Below are positions 10,901 through 20,762 of a stretch of 64,000 bases of DNA, in pieces. The stretch covers positions 310,001 to 374,000 of the forward strand of contig CP085828.1 of assembly GCA_020809705.1 (NCBI GenBank). The letters are read 5' to 3'. This stretch comes from Calonectria ilicicola. Lineage: Eukaryota; Ascomycota; Sordariomycetes; Hypocreales; Nectriaceae. A program made the translations under genes and the position numbers. The notes under the pieces were generated by a model. It was given only the letters and a program-made list of their open reading frames with translations. It did not search any database and had not been told where the DNA came from. Every line of letters starts with the position of its first letter. Position 1 is the stretch's first letter.

Positions 10901-13900
10901 AGGTTTCGGCTTAATCTGGTAAGAATCCTTTTCAATATTATGCGGATCAGGTATTAACATTTAGATTTTATAGGACAAGTGTGATTTGGTTTGCAAGACT
11001 CTTGGTCTTCCCAGTATATTCCCTGCCATCTTTGAGGAAGCGCCTGTCCATGATCTGGTTCAACTCCATTGCATGTTGTTATCACTTCAAGTTTCCTCTG
11101 CAAGATCCTGGCTCGATGCTGGGTTACGTGTCGACACGTTAATTGGACACAGCTTTGGGCAAATCTCGGCTCTCTGCGTTTCTAGATCCATTGACCTGGA
11201 GGATGCATTCCGTTTCGTTTCCGGTCGTGCCCGTTTGATAAGAGATTCATGGGGCTCTAATACTGGAGGGATGCTATCTGTTGGGTGTAACAGAGAAGGT
11301 TCGGAGGCTTTGTTGCGCAACCTGGATGCTGCCGGGTGCCATGTTGAGATAACATGCTACAACGGCCCACAAAGCGTTGTTCTTGCAGGGCCTCTTTTGA
11401 TGATTGCCAAGGCAGAAGAGTACATCCATGAGAACTGTCCCACATTCAAGACCACCAGATTACAAAACACCCACGCATATCACTCACGCCTAGCTGATCC
11501 CATACTTGATGAATTACGAGTCTTGGCCCAAACAATCACGGTTCGAACACCTCGCCTTCACGTTGAGACATGCTCGCCCCATTCTACATGGGATGATTAT
11601 TGCCCAGAAGCTTTGGTAGAACACACAAGACAGCCTGTGCACTTCTCAAGCGCTGTAGAGCGCATTGGCAATCGTCTTCCATCAGCGATATGGCTTGAAG
11701 CGGGGTCGGGTACGCCAATCATAACAATGTCGCGACGGATTCTATCTCAAAAGCGCAACGGTGATAAGTTTATATCGCTAAACCTCCACGGTTCCGGTGC
11801 ATTGGAAAGTCTAGCTAGCGCCACATGTCAGCTATGGAGCGCTGGCTCCGAGTACTATTCGTGGCAGACTAATGCCCTCTCATCTTCGAGCATGTTGGAC
11901 CTTCCCCTGTATCAATTCGAAAGGTCTACGCATTGGTTAGATTACAAACCATGCACCGCACTTGATAGATTGATATCTGTCCCTCAATCGGCTGTCTCTT
12001 TGATTGATCACGATGCTAAGACGATGGGATACTTGTTCTCCGTAAATACATCGCACGCATCCTATCAGCTTGCATTAAAAGGGCATGTTGTTGGGGTACA
12101 GGAGTTATGTCCGGCATCCTTGTATCTGGCACTTGCAGCAAAATGTGCCTCCATGATCTCCACCGATCAACAATCGCAGCTCGAGCCCCCTTGTGTTACC
12201 AACGTTGTGTTTTCCGCACCCCTGGCATCGACCATCCTCTCGGGGGTGTTCATTCATTTACAAAAAGTGGATTCAAGAACCTTTGATTTTACAATGTACA
12301 GCTATCCTGCTTTACAGTCAAAAGACAAACTACAGAAGTCCAGCAGAACACAACACAGCAATGGCAGACTTACAATGCCGGAGAAGAATGATGCAATTGC
12401 TCGGGCACAATGGACTCTACTACAAAAGCTGGCAGGAAGGTCCCCAGGGTTTTGGTTGAATGGCGCAGAGCGCGCAATCAGCGTGCATGGTAACGACATT
12501 TACCGCCTATTTTCAACTGTCGTTGGCTATGCAAGTTATTACCAAGGTGTGCAAACGATAAGCGCTTTAGATCATGAAGCTGTGGGGACTGTGACTGTTT
12601 CAAGCAAACAGCAGGCCTTTGGATCGCATGGATATTATCCCTTCGACCCTGTGGCAGTCGATAATTTTCTTCAAATCGCGGGCATTCACGTTAATTGTCT
12701 AGCAAAATCCAGAGAGGGTGAAGTTTTCATCTGCACCTCTATTGAAGACATCATATTTGGCCCATCAATTGTGGACGAGAAGAACCACCAAACTTGCAGT
12801 TGGAAGGTGTGTTCCCGCTATGAGGTGCTAAGAAACAAAAGCATCAAGAATGATATATTCATATACGATGAGTCTTCAATGCAATTAGCCATTGTGATAA
12901 TTGGGGCAAATTTTCGAAGTATCGCATTCGAGGCGTTGTCAAATAAGGTCAATCGCCTCGCCAGCTCTAAAGAGCATCAGACAGCTATAAGTACCGGCAG
13001 CTCAAGGGATATATACAACACAAACTACGGATCTGCCGATAGTAAAATTCACCTGGATTCTGTTAAAAGGGCAAATCAAACCCCCGTTGTTGAAGTAATC
13101 CCAAAGAAACAGCCAAGCTCATCCGATGACGCCAAGACTGTGATGCACGACCTGCGGGAGTTGTTGAGCAACATCATCGAAATGCCAATTTCAGAAATCA
13201 CCCCTAACACTGCATTAATTGATATCGGAATTGACTCTTTGCTCGTTACTGAAGTCATTGACGAAATCAAAACAAAATTCGGTGTTAATTTGATTCAAAT
13301 GCAGGTGTTAGGATGTGCCGATGTTCTCGAGCTGAGCAAGTGCATTCACCCAAACCAAGACAGTACTCCTACCAGGGTACAGGCTGAATCAACTCTGACA
13401 AACTCATCAAATGGTCTACGAGAAGTTGAAACCAATTCCAGCGCAGATGATGCAGAGGGCATGCTTCTGGATTCCGACAACCTTGAGAAGAGCGTTTCAG
13501 CCGTTAGCTGGGAGTGCTTTCCTCACGCTTGTTCAGTTTTTGATGAACACGCACAGACGACAAAATTTGCTGGATTTTATGTCAACTGTGTCCCTATCCA
13601 GTCAGAACTAGCCATCAGCTATATCGTGGTGGCGTTTGCAAAACTTGGTTGTGATCTACGTACCCTAGAGCCTGGGCAGCGTGTTCCAGCATGCCCGCAT
13701 CACGAGCGCCATAAGAAATTGATCCCCCAAATTTATCGCATTTTGGAAGAAGGTGGAATTATCTCCCTAAATGAAGATGCAACTTTCAAACGAACCGCGA
13801 TCCCAATCTCACACAAATCAGAGCATACTTTGATGGCCGAGATGCTGGAAAACTTCCCACAACATGCATCCGAAACAAAGCTTTTACATTCTACGGGAAG

Positions 13901-15766
13901 TCGCCTCGCAGATTGCCTGATTGGAGATGCTGACCCATTGTCAATTCTCTTTAAAAACCCGGTTGCTCGCGATCTACTCCAGGATGTTTATGCGAATGCT
14001 CCCATGTTTGGCACTGGAAGCAAAGTCTTGCAGGATTTTATCACGTCCATTATCCTTCAGCTGGGGAATAGCAGGCGAGAAATTAAAATTCTCGAGATTG
14101 GCGCTGGCACCGGAGGAACGACTCGACCACTTGTTGACATACTGAGTCCTTTGGTTGAGCAAGGCACTAAACTTTCTTACACATTCACAGATGTGTCACC
14201 CTCGTTTGTGGCATCTGCCCGTCATAAATTCTCACAGTTTCCCTTCATGCGCTACATGGTATTGGATGTTGAAAAAGTACCAGAAAAATCTATGGAGGGT
14301 GATTTTGATCTTGTCATTGCAACAAATTGTATCCATGCAACAAGAGACTTGGTGAACTCGACAACGAATATCCGCAAAATGCTGCAGGCTGATGGATTAC
14401 TATGTCTGCTTGAACTGACCCGCAAATTGCCTTGGTTCGATCTTGTCTTTGGTCTTCTTGAAGGATGGTGGCTCTTTAACGATGGTCGAAGATATGTGCT
14501 CGCAAATGAAGCACAGTGGGAAACCTCGTTGAGAAAGGCTGGATTTGAAGGGGTTGCGTGGACCAACAGCCCTTCACAGGAGTCCGATCTATTGAGACTT
14601 ATAGTCGCTACACCGCAGAAACTGCAGGGATTGAGTAAAGGCCAGGCTATGGAGAAAGTCGCAATCTCTAACGTTCAATTAGAGAAAAGGCAGACACTAA
14701 TCTACAAAACTGTCGATGGTCTCGATCTACTAGCTGACATCTATTATCCCCCCACCCTATACTCCACAGCGAGATCTATGCCAATAGGTAAGCAGCGGAC
14801 ATGATTCATTCTTTCTCCAAACGGCAGTTCAAATCTGATTTATTTCCAGCCCTCATGATTCATGGTGGCGGTCATATAATGCTATCGCGGCATGATGTTA
14901 ACCCTCAACACGTGAAAAGGCTTTTGGAATATGGATTTCTTCCAATTAGTGTGGACTACAGACTGTGCCCGGAAGTCACGCTCTCAGACGGGCCCATGAC
15001 AGATGTTGTGGATGCATTGGCATGGATACGTAATGTCCTTCCAAGCATCCATCTTATCCGCAGCGATATCTGCGTTGATACGACTCGGGTGGTTGCTGTC
15101 GGCTGGTCAACAGGTGGACACCTCGCAATGTCATTGGGCTGGACAAGCATACCTCGAGGTATTAAACCACCCAAGGCTGTACTGGGATTCTACTGCCCTA
15201 CAGACTATGAGGATGAGTTTTGGACAAAGCCAAACTATCCCTCTGGCGTTGACAAAAGCACTTCGTATGATTTGGACGATATTATCGCTGCATCTGGTGT
15301 CAAACATGCACCCGTCGCGCAGCACAAAATAGAACGCTCTCACCCGAAAGCAGGAGGATGGATGTTTGCAGATGAAGCCAGAAGCCGTTTGGCACTTTAC
15401 ATGAACACTAGAGGGCGGACATTACATGTCCTTGCTAGGGGGCTGAGCGCAAACCAATCGGAGGCGGAGCTGACTATGCCGAATTCAACAGAGATTGCTC
15501 ATTTGAGTCCATTGGCACAAATTCGGGATGGAAAATACAACACACCAACATTTATCATTCATCCGCGCCAGGACGATCTAATCCCGTGGCAACAGTCTCA
15601 GCGCACCTGGGAAGCGCTGCATCACCAAGGAATTGAAGCAGAACTGAGACTGCTAGAGCATGTGCCTCACTTATTTGATCTCTACCCCGAGTCCTCTCAG
15701 GACAACGCAGTACGAAAGGCTGTTCAGGATGCGTTTGACTTTCTGAAAAGACACGCATGCTTATAG
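8000..15766 (+). CDS. Non-reducing polyketide synthase, SAT-KS-AT-PT-ACP-CMeT-TE
   Basis: Iterative type I synthase making a C-methylated aromatic acid from acetyl/malonyl units and S-adenosylmethionine. Exons: 8000-8614, 8662-9669, 9737-10115, 10182-10918, 10974-14787, 14850-15766; 2489 aa. Domains: SAT 1-360 with GLCVG (C131); KS from 364 with DTACSSS (C529), EAHGTG (H665) and NIGHAE (H704); AT about 880-1190 with GHSFG (S973); PT with KGHVV (H1284) and FDPVAVDNF (D1476); one ACP with DIGIDSLL (S1668); C-methyltransferase about 1830-2140 with [13 protein letters not shown]-terminal alpha/beta-hydrolase with HGGGH, GWSTGG (S2271), a DD pair at 2426-2427 and H2458. All expected catalytic residues are present. 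Order and size match the clade of methylorsellinate and dimethylorsellinate synthases (MpaC, AusA, Trt4, AdrD), so a 5-methyl- or 3,5-dimethylorsellinate-like product is likely but not proven. Intron 3 is GC-AG and splits the EAHGTG codons. Confidence 0.96.
10116..10181 (+). other. GC-AG intron inside the KS active-site coding sequence
   Basis: The exon ends ...GGAACAG and the intron begins GCAAGT, the consensus of the rare GC donor class. It ends CTAATTAG and the next exon resumes GAACACC, restoring H-G-T-G-T-P-I-G-D-P. No GT donor nearby keeps the frame: using GTAAAC four bases later destroys the motif. The intron is 66 bp with a branch site CTAAT close to the acceptor. Confidence 0.85.
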
Positions 15767-15816
15767 TCACAATCAAGTCTATCATGGTGTATTTAATCTG
15801 AATTTAGTATATAGTA

Positions 15817-15822
15817 AATAAA
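15817..15822 (+). terminator. Polyadenylation signal of the PKS gene
   Basis: AATAAA 51 bp after the PKS stop codon, in an AT-rich context. Confidence 0.45.
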
Positions 15823-17006
15823 ATGCACAGAGTCTTCCTGTATACAGACAGAAAGCTATTTGGCCAAGACCCCGAGAGAAAAGTCCAGAGGAAGTCTGAA
15901 GGCCATAATTTTATTTGGGCATAAATAAGCTGACCAAAACATCAAATATTTATTTTCTGTTCATCTTTTCTCTATCCTACTATCTTAGATTGAAACTTTT
16001 ATATGTGCATTGAGCTTAATAATGTGTGCACGCTGGAGCACTGAATAAATATCAAACCCGGCCACTCCTTGGAAACAACAGGTGCACTAAGACGTGAGAA
16101 AAGCATCATTTTGATCCAAGCCTTTCTCAAAAGCTCCATTGGGCTGGAAAGTAGACCGTCGTGGTAATTTAGGGTTTCTCGCTAGGTGCTTTTTGGGCAT
16201 TTTTGCTATTGAAAGCTTCAACATGAGGGCCAAGGGTTTCACAAGGTTTACGAGAATTCTTACGAATGGTAATTGAAATCTTTGGCCTTGAATTTAACCA
16301 AATATCAAAAGACCACTTCGCCCTACGCAGCTCCATGACGTTGGAATCTGCGTCGCTTCCGTTCTACCCGAGAAAGGTGCCATACTAACTTAGTGGCAAT
16401 AACGTTCTTCTTTGGTTCAATGGGTCCGGTATTTAGTGTCTTTGCCAACATGGCCCTCTTTCCATTAATCAAGTGTCTGGTATCCGCTACTAGAGACCTG
16501 ACTCGCCCCGTTAAATCTGCAGCGGCACTGAGGCACAATAGTCTATGAGCTAAGAATCATTTTCACTGCCTAATGTGCCCACAGATCTGTTTGTTATTAG
16601 ATCCAGAGCCGGGCCGGTGGTTGCTACGAAGGGGGTGGCGAGCTAGTAACGGTGATTTTGTTTTCGTTCTAGAACCTAGGTGTTCACGAACTATCTCTCT
16701 CTCCGATCTTCAGTTCTTCACTCCAGTCATTTAGTATATTCATATAACAAATAAGGAGAATACTAACCGTAAAACCCAACCAATTGGGGGCTTAGTCGCA
16801 TCTGGTTTACGCCGCACCGTAATTTCCAATAGTCTAGATTAGATGATTCAATTCACAAATTACCAGTGTTCTCGAACATGCTCTAGATTAGTGCTACATG
16901 AATCTAGTCAAGATTTCTCCTGTCTAATGGTGTAGGATCGGAGGCTTGGGTTGAATTCAGTATGGTAAATCACACCCAGGAGCCATGTCACATAGCCAGG
17001 AGGGCG
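15823..17006. other. Intergenic between PKS and secreted-protein gene
   Basis: No supported gene. A 71-codon minus-strand frame (16323-16538) is basic at its end but resembles nothing known and has no splice partners that I can find. Confidence 0.45.
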
Positions 17007-17014
17007 TATATATA
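17007..17014 (+). promoter_or_regulatory. TATA box of the Ser/Thr-rich secreted-protein gene
   Basis: TATATATA 70 bp before the ATG at 17084. Confidence 0.45.
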
Positions 17015-17083
17015 TTCCCTGCTATCTAGAAGTCGCAATCCAATTGCCTCCATTCTATCATCCATCATCTCTTTGCCACCAAT

Positions 17084-18377
17084 ATGATTTTCCGTGGTTT
17101 CGCAGCCCTCGCGCTGTTCGCTTCATCCGCCGCTGCAGTACCTGGATCTTATCAGAATTGTAAATCCGACAAATGCTTCGACTCAGTATGTTTCTCATGT
17201 CTAGGTTAGAAGTGTTTAATGCTAACCCCACGATCAGCTCCGTCACGGTGATGCCGTACATCAATGTGGTGCTTTCTTGGAAAAGACCGTGACGCCTTGT
17301 CCCACTTAGGTCTTTTTGTGACATGAGGGAGAAAATCCGTCTAAATAATCTTTGCAGAACCATTATTAAAACCAAAACCATTACTACTACCAAGCCCAAA
17401 ACAACAACACTAGCGAAGACCACGCTTGTTATTCCAACCCAAACAGTTATTTCTGTGATAACATCAACTACAACAATATTTGATGTCGCGAGCGTACAAG
17501 TTCCTTCTGAGGTCCTTGTACCCACGACTGTTACTGTTCCAGTCACAGTCACTGGGGCTCAATCGCCACCATTCAAGCGAGTCGCTGGCCTGAGCGCCTG
17601 CAAAGTAAAGACCGGGTTGGCAACCGTATTGCCAACTTGCGCTGCTGCCTGCAGCGGTGGCAAAGCGCAGTTCTCCTCTGCATGTTCATGCTATGGAGTT
17701 GTGCCCAAGACGGTCACAGCCAAACAGGAAACCTCTATTTCGACGGTCACAAAGACTGTAACAAATGTCCCAATCGTGACAGCCACAAATGTCGCAACGG
17801 TGACCTCTGTCTTCACAAAGATCGAGACGACTGTGGTTCCGGCTATCCTCGAGAGAACTGCTTCAACAACATCAATTATCTCCCTTTTTACAGGAACGAC
17901 GACTGTGGCTGTTACTACCACAGATATAGTTGCACCTGTTCAAGCACCATTATAATGGCAGTTTTGAAGAAAGATCACTATTTCGCCCAGGCCGAGAATG
18001 ATGGGGATGATATCAAACTCACAAACGATTACAATCTCGCTACAACATTCCAATTATCTGCGGACACCAGTCTGATGTCCACCTCCAACGGTCTGAAAAT
18101 TGTAGTACAATATGCGGGCGGCATGTCTTTCCCACCAGTTGCATCCTCTACTGCTCCATCACCTCCATTCGCGTACTGGCCTACGTGGTCGATAGCCTCA
18201 TTCAATTCTCCTACCCCATTGTCACTTAGTTCCAGTTATGGTGACTACCCCGAGATGTGCCTTAATGGCAACGGCGATTCGGTTTTAAGGGTCACAAAAG
18301 CTACTACGGACACTGCCAATTGTAATCAGGTTGAACTATCTCTAGTCCAATATTGCCCCACTGGTGGTTTAGACTAA
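17084..18377 (+). pseudogene. Ser/Thr-rich secreted protein gene, probably broken
   Basis: The architecture is that of a fungal secreted/cell-surface family with an N-terminal cysteine motif, a TTT/TVT-rich middle and a globular tail. Exon 1 (17084-17185) begins with a clear signal peptide (MIFRGFAALALFASSAAAVP) and then CKSDKCFDS. Intron 17186-17237 has GTATGT and branch GCTAAC. Exon 2 gives LRHGDAVHQCGAFLEKTV and then meets TAG at 17307-17309. From about 17359 the Thr/Val-rich middle is open in another frame (TTTKPKTTT, VPTTVTVPVTVTG, a CSGGKAQFSSACSCYG cysteine block) until TAA at 17953-17955. The tail (AENDGDDIKLTN, YWPTWSIASFNS, CLNGNGDSV) continues in a third frame to 18377. No GT-AG intron I tried joins the first two blocks, and the last shift is explained by one missing base near 17950. 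So at least two lesions, or splicing I cannot resolve. Function unknown; wall or surface location inferred. Confidence 0.62.
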
Positions 18378-19653
18378 CCCGTACCATATTTTACTGATCA
18401 CGCCCAAAGTGTTGGCTTTTGGGTTGAAGGATATGAGGACAAGCCTCTATGACTGTTCGTCCAAAACCTGGGAGAATATAAAATTTCGTTCAGAGCTAAA
18501 ACTGTAAATTTATGGGTTTGTAGTTGAAGGCCACGGCATTATATAATTACTTTATTTCGTGACAGGCTTCCGAGCTGTCATTTTAATAGTGATCCTTGGA
18601 TGTGTATCTTAGACCTGCCTCACAAAGGAGGGGATATTAACGGCACTGAGATCTCTTCGACTCAGATTTAATAATTGTTATCGCACACAAGGAGCACAAT
18701 AAGCTGTATTGACACTATGATTTCCCATCAAAGAGTGACCTTTGGGACTTGGTGTGGCACTAGTTAGTGATGAGTCGTTGAGGTTGATTGCAGTTAGCTA
18801 CGATCTACCAACCCCCTCTTGGTCAATATTAGTGCTTGTCTACATCTACATGACTGCTTTTCAAACAGTATGTCTAGAAACAGAGTCTGGGTTGCTTTCA
18901 ATTTAGCTCCAGTCTCTGCTCATCACAGGAGGAACAGATGAGTGGCTAAAAAGCCGTCGGCGTTTGGTCGCCTTCTAGTTTAAATCTAAAATCCACATTG
19001 ACGTTTTCAAATGTTTGATCCAGACATCCAATAATAAAACCCAAATCAACAGTGCGTGAAGCCTAAAAAGGTGGCAGATGCCTTCATTCAGTGTGCTATA
19101 AATAGGGGGTCTCCGGATCACCCGATTGGATGTTGTTATCCACACGAGGCAAGGTCGCAACCAGTGAACAACGTTGATCATAATCAAAGAGAAAATGTGG
19201 GTTGATAAGTGGTTAGGAAAATGCCAAAATGCGGCAATTAAACTTTTATTCCGATCCTAATATATCCAATACAGTCTGGTCTGATAGTAAACCGACTGCT
19301 CCTGATTATTCTTTAATGGTAGCGGCCATGGTAAAACTGGTTTGGTCTGTTCGGTGCGGACCAAGCAATACTGAACAGAACATGTGGGGAATTAGACTGC
19401 TGTGAGCCTGGGGTTGTGTCAAGCCAAAGATCAAGCCCGTGCTTTCCGCACAGTCAGGTAAATCTCATTCAGAACACCGTCGGTGTTTTCAGTAGTATTT
19501 AAAGAGCATGGTCGAGTGGAGTCGAGCGAAGATGTCATTTTGAGCACTTGGTGTGTTGACTCTTTTTCCTGGAAAGATCTGTGTTTCCAGGTATTCTTAG
19601 TTATCAACTACCATTCAGCCCATCTCAACCGAAACCGATACACAATAGACACG
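18378..19653. other. Intergenic with an orphan promoter-like element
   Basis: No clear gene. A TATAAATA box (19097-19104) is followed by CGG-N5-CCG at 19114-19124, the geometry of a Zn2Cys6 binuclear-cluster regulator site. An ATG at 19195 starts only a 21-codon frame (MWVDKWLGKCQNAAIKLL...). TCTGTTC...GAACAGA at about 19346-19379 is a short inverted repeat. These may belong to the promoter of the downstream thioesterase-like gene or to a lost gene. Confidence 0.4.
19114..19124. promoter_or_regulatory. Candidate Zn2Cys6 site CGG-N5-CCG
   Basis: CGGATCACCCG: inverted CGG half-sites spaced by five bases, the kind bound by fungal Zn2Cys6 dimers. It is about 530 bp upstream of the thioesterase-like ATG and 10 bp after a TATA-like box. 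Half-sites this short occur by chance, so this is only a candidate. Confidence 0.25.
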
Positions 19654-20762
19654 ATGGGCATGGCTGATCTACCCAATTCACACCCTACCGTCACACCGGA
19701 TTGGAAACCACTTCCTTTCCCAAAAACGCCCTTCTTTGACGCAATCAAGACGACTCGACTTGATGGGTCAGATGAATGTAGATATGCTGGTGTAGTACCT
19801 CATGACTGGTGTGGGAATGGTATGACCTAATTCCCTGATACATGATTCTTATTTTCTAATGTCACCATTCAAGCTGGGCGAACGCTGGCCGCCCATGGAG
19901 GTTTTTGTGTTGCTGTCATGATCTCAACAGCGCAGCAGCATATGCAATCTGAGCACGGAAAGACCCTTTTCCAGGATCCCATCAGCGCAAGTGTTGAATT
20001 TCTGGAGCCAATGCCTCCAGGACCATACAATATCAGCCTCAATATGCGTTATGTGGGAAAAAGCCAGGCTACTATTCAGGCAGAAATGATGTCTGCGGAT
20101 GCAAGCGAAAATAAAGTGTACAGCATCGCAACCATTCGACTCGGAAACCTCAAACACCAAGAGGGCCAGAAAAGCATCCAGCCCCCTGTCGGGACACTTC
20201 CAGACCGTGACTCGGAATGCGCAAGGTGGTGCGATGCCCGCTACTTTTATCTCAATCCACCCTCATCAACAGTTAGGAGTCTTGCCCCTACTGGTGGTCC
20301 TAACCCATTCTGGAGCGAGAAATACGGCGGTCAACATTCGCGAGACCAGTGGGCTAAATTGGATGACGGTAAAGATTTTCGGTGGCAGGATTTGCCTGTG
20401 ATTGCTGACTTGGTACGAATATTTGCTTGACATAGAATTGGTTGGACAAGAACTTCATTTCGTGACTAACAGCATCTTTACAGGTTCCTGGATTGACGCT
20501 CAACTTTGAAAAAAGACCTTTAGAAGCAAGCTTCAAGTATAAGATGCCAACTTTGTCCTTCTACATCCAGTTTTGCGCCAAATTTGAGGGTAGAGAGTGG
20601 TTGTTGCTACGATCGAAATTGCACAGGCTGCACGGCATGAGTTTTGGGCAACAAACATTGATCATTGATGATAATTCTGAAGTTCTCGCGGTCTGCCATC
20701 AAACGTGTGCCATGATTCCCAAATCAAAGCCCAACAAGAAGAAGACCGAAGAAAAGCTATGA
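19654..20762 (+). CDS. Acyl-CoA thioesterase-like double-hotdog protein
   Basis: Exons 19654-19819, 19874-20412 and 20484-20762 (both introns GT-AG; 54 and 71 bp) give 327 aa, usual for the fungal 4HBT_3/TesB-like family. Family features: a first hotdog with VVPHDWCGNAGRTLAAHGGF (the W-C-x-G...HGG pattern around the inner helix) and PISASVEFLEPMPPGP, and a second with WQDLPVIADLVPGL, MPTLSFYIQFC and QTLIIDDNSEVLAV. It has no signal peptide or membrane segment, and the C-terminus is lysine-rich (KPNKKKTEEK), which does not look like a peroxisomal SKL signal. The ATG at 19654 was chosen because it directly precedes the conserved body. It is oriented like the PKS but 3.9 kb downstream with a broken gene between, so membership in the polyketide cluster is only possible. 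Likely reaction: hydrolysis of an acyl thioester; substrate unknown. Confidence 0.83.

Noticed and set aside
14801..15766. Separate esterase gene after the PKS.
   Set aside because: A GT-AG intron (14788-14849) joins it in frame to the PKS, restoring A-LMIHGGGH; the alpha/beta-hydrolase is the PKS C-terminal TE domain. The ATG at 14801 lies inside the intron.
16323..16538. Basic 71-codon minus-strand frame near the PKS.
   Set aside because: No homology that I recognise and no continuation through splicing.
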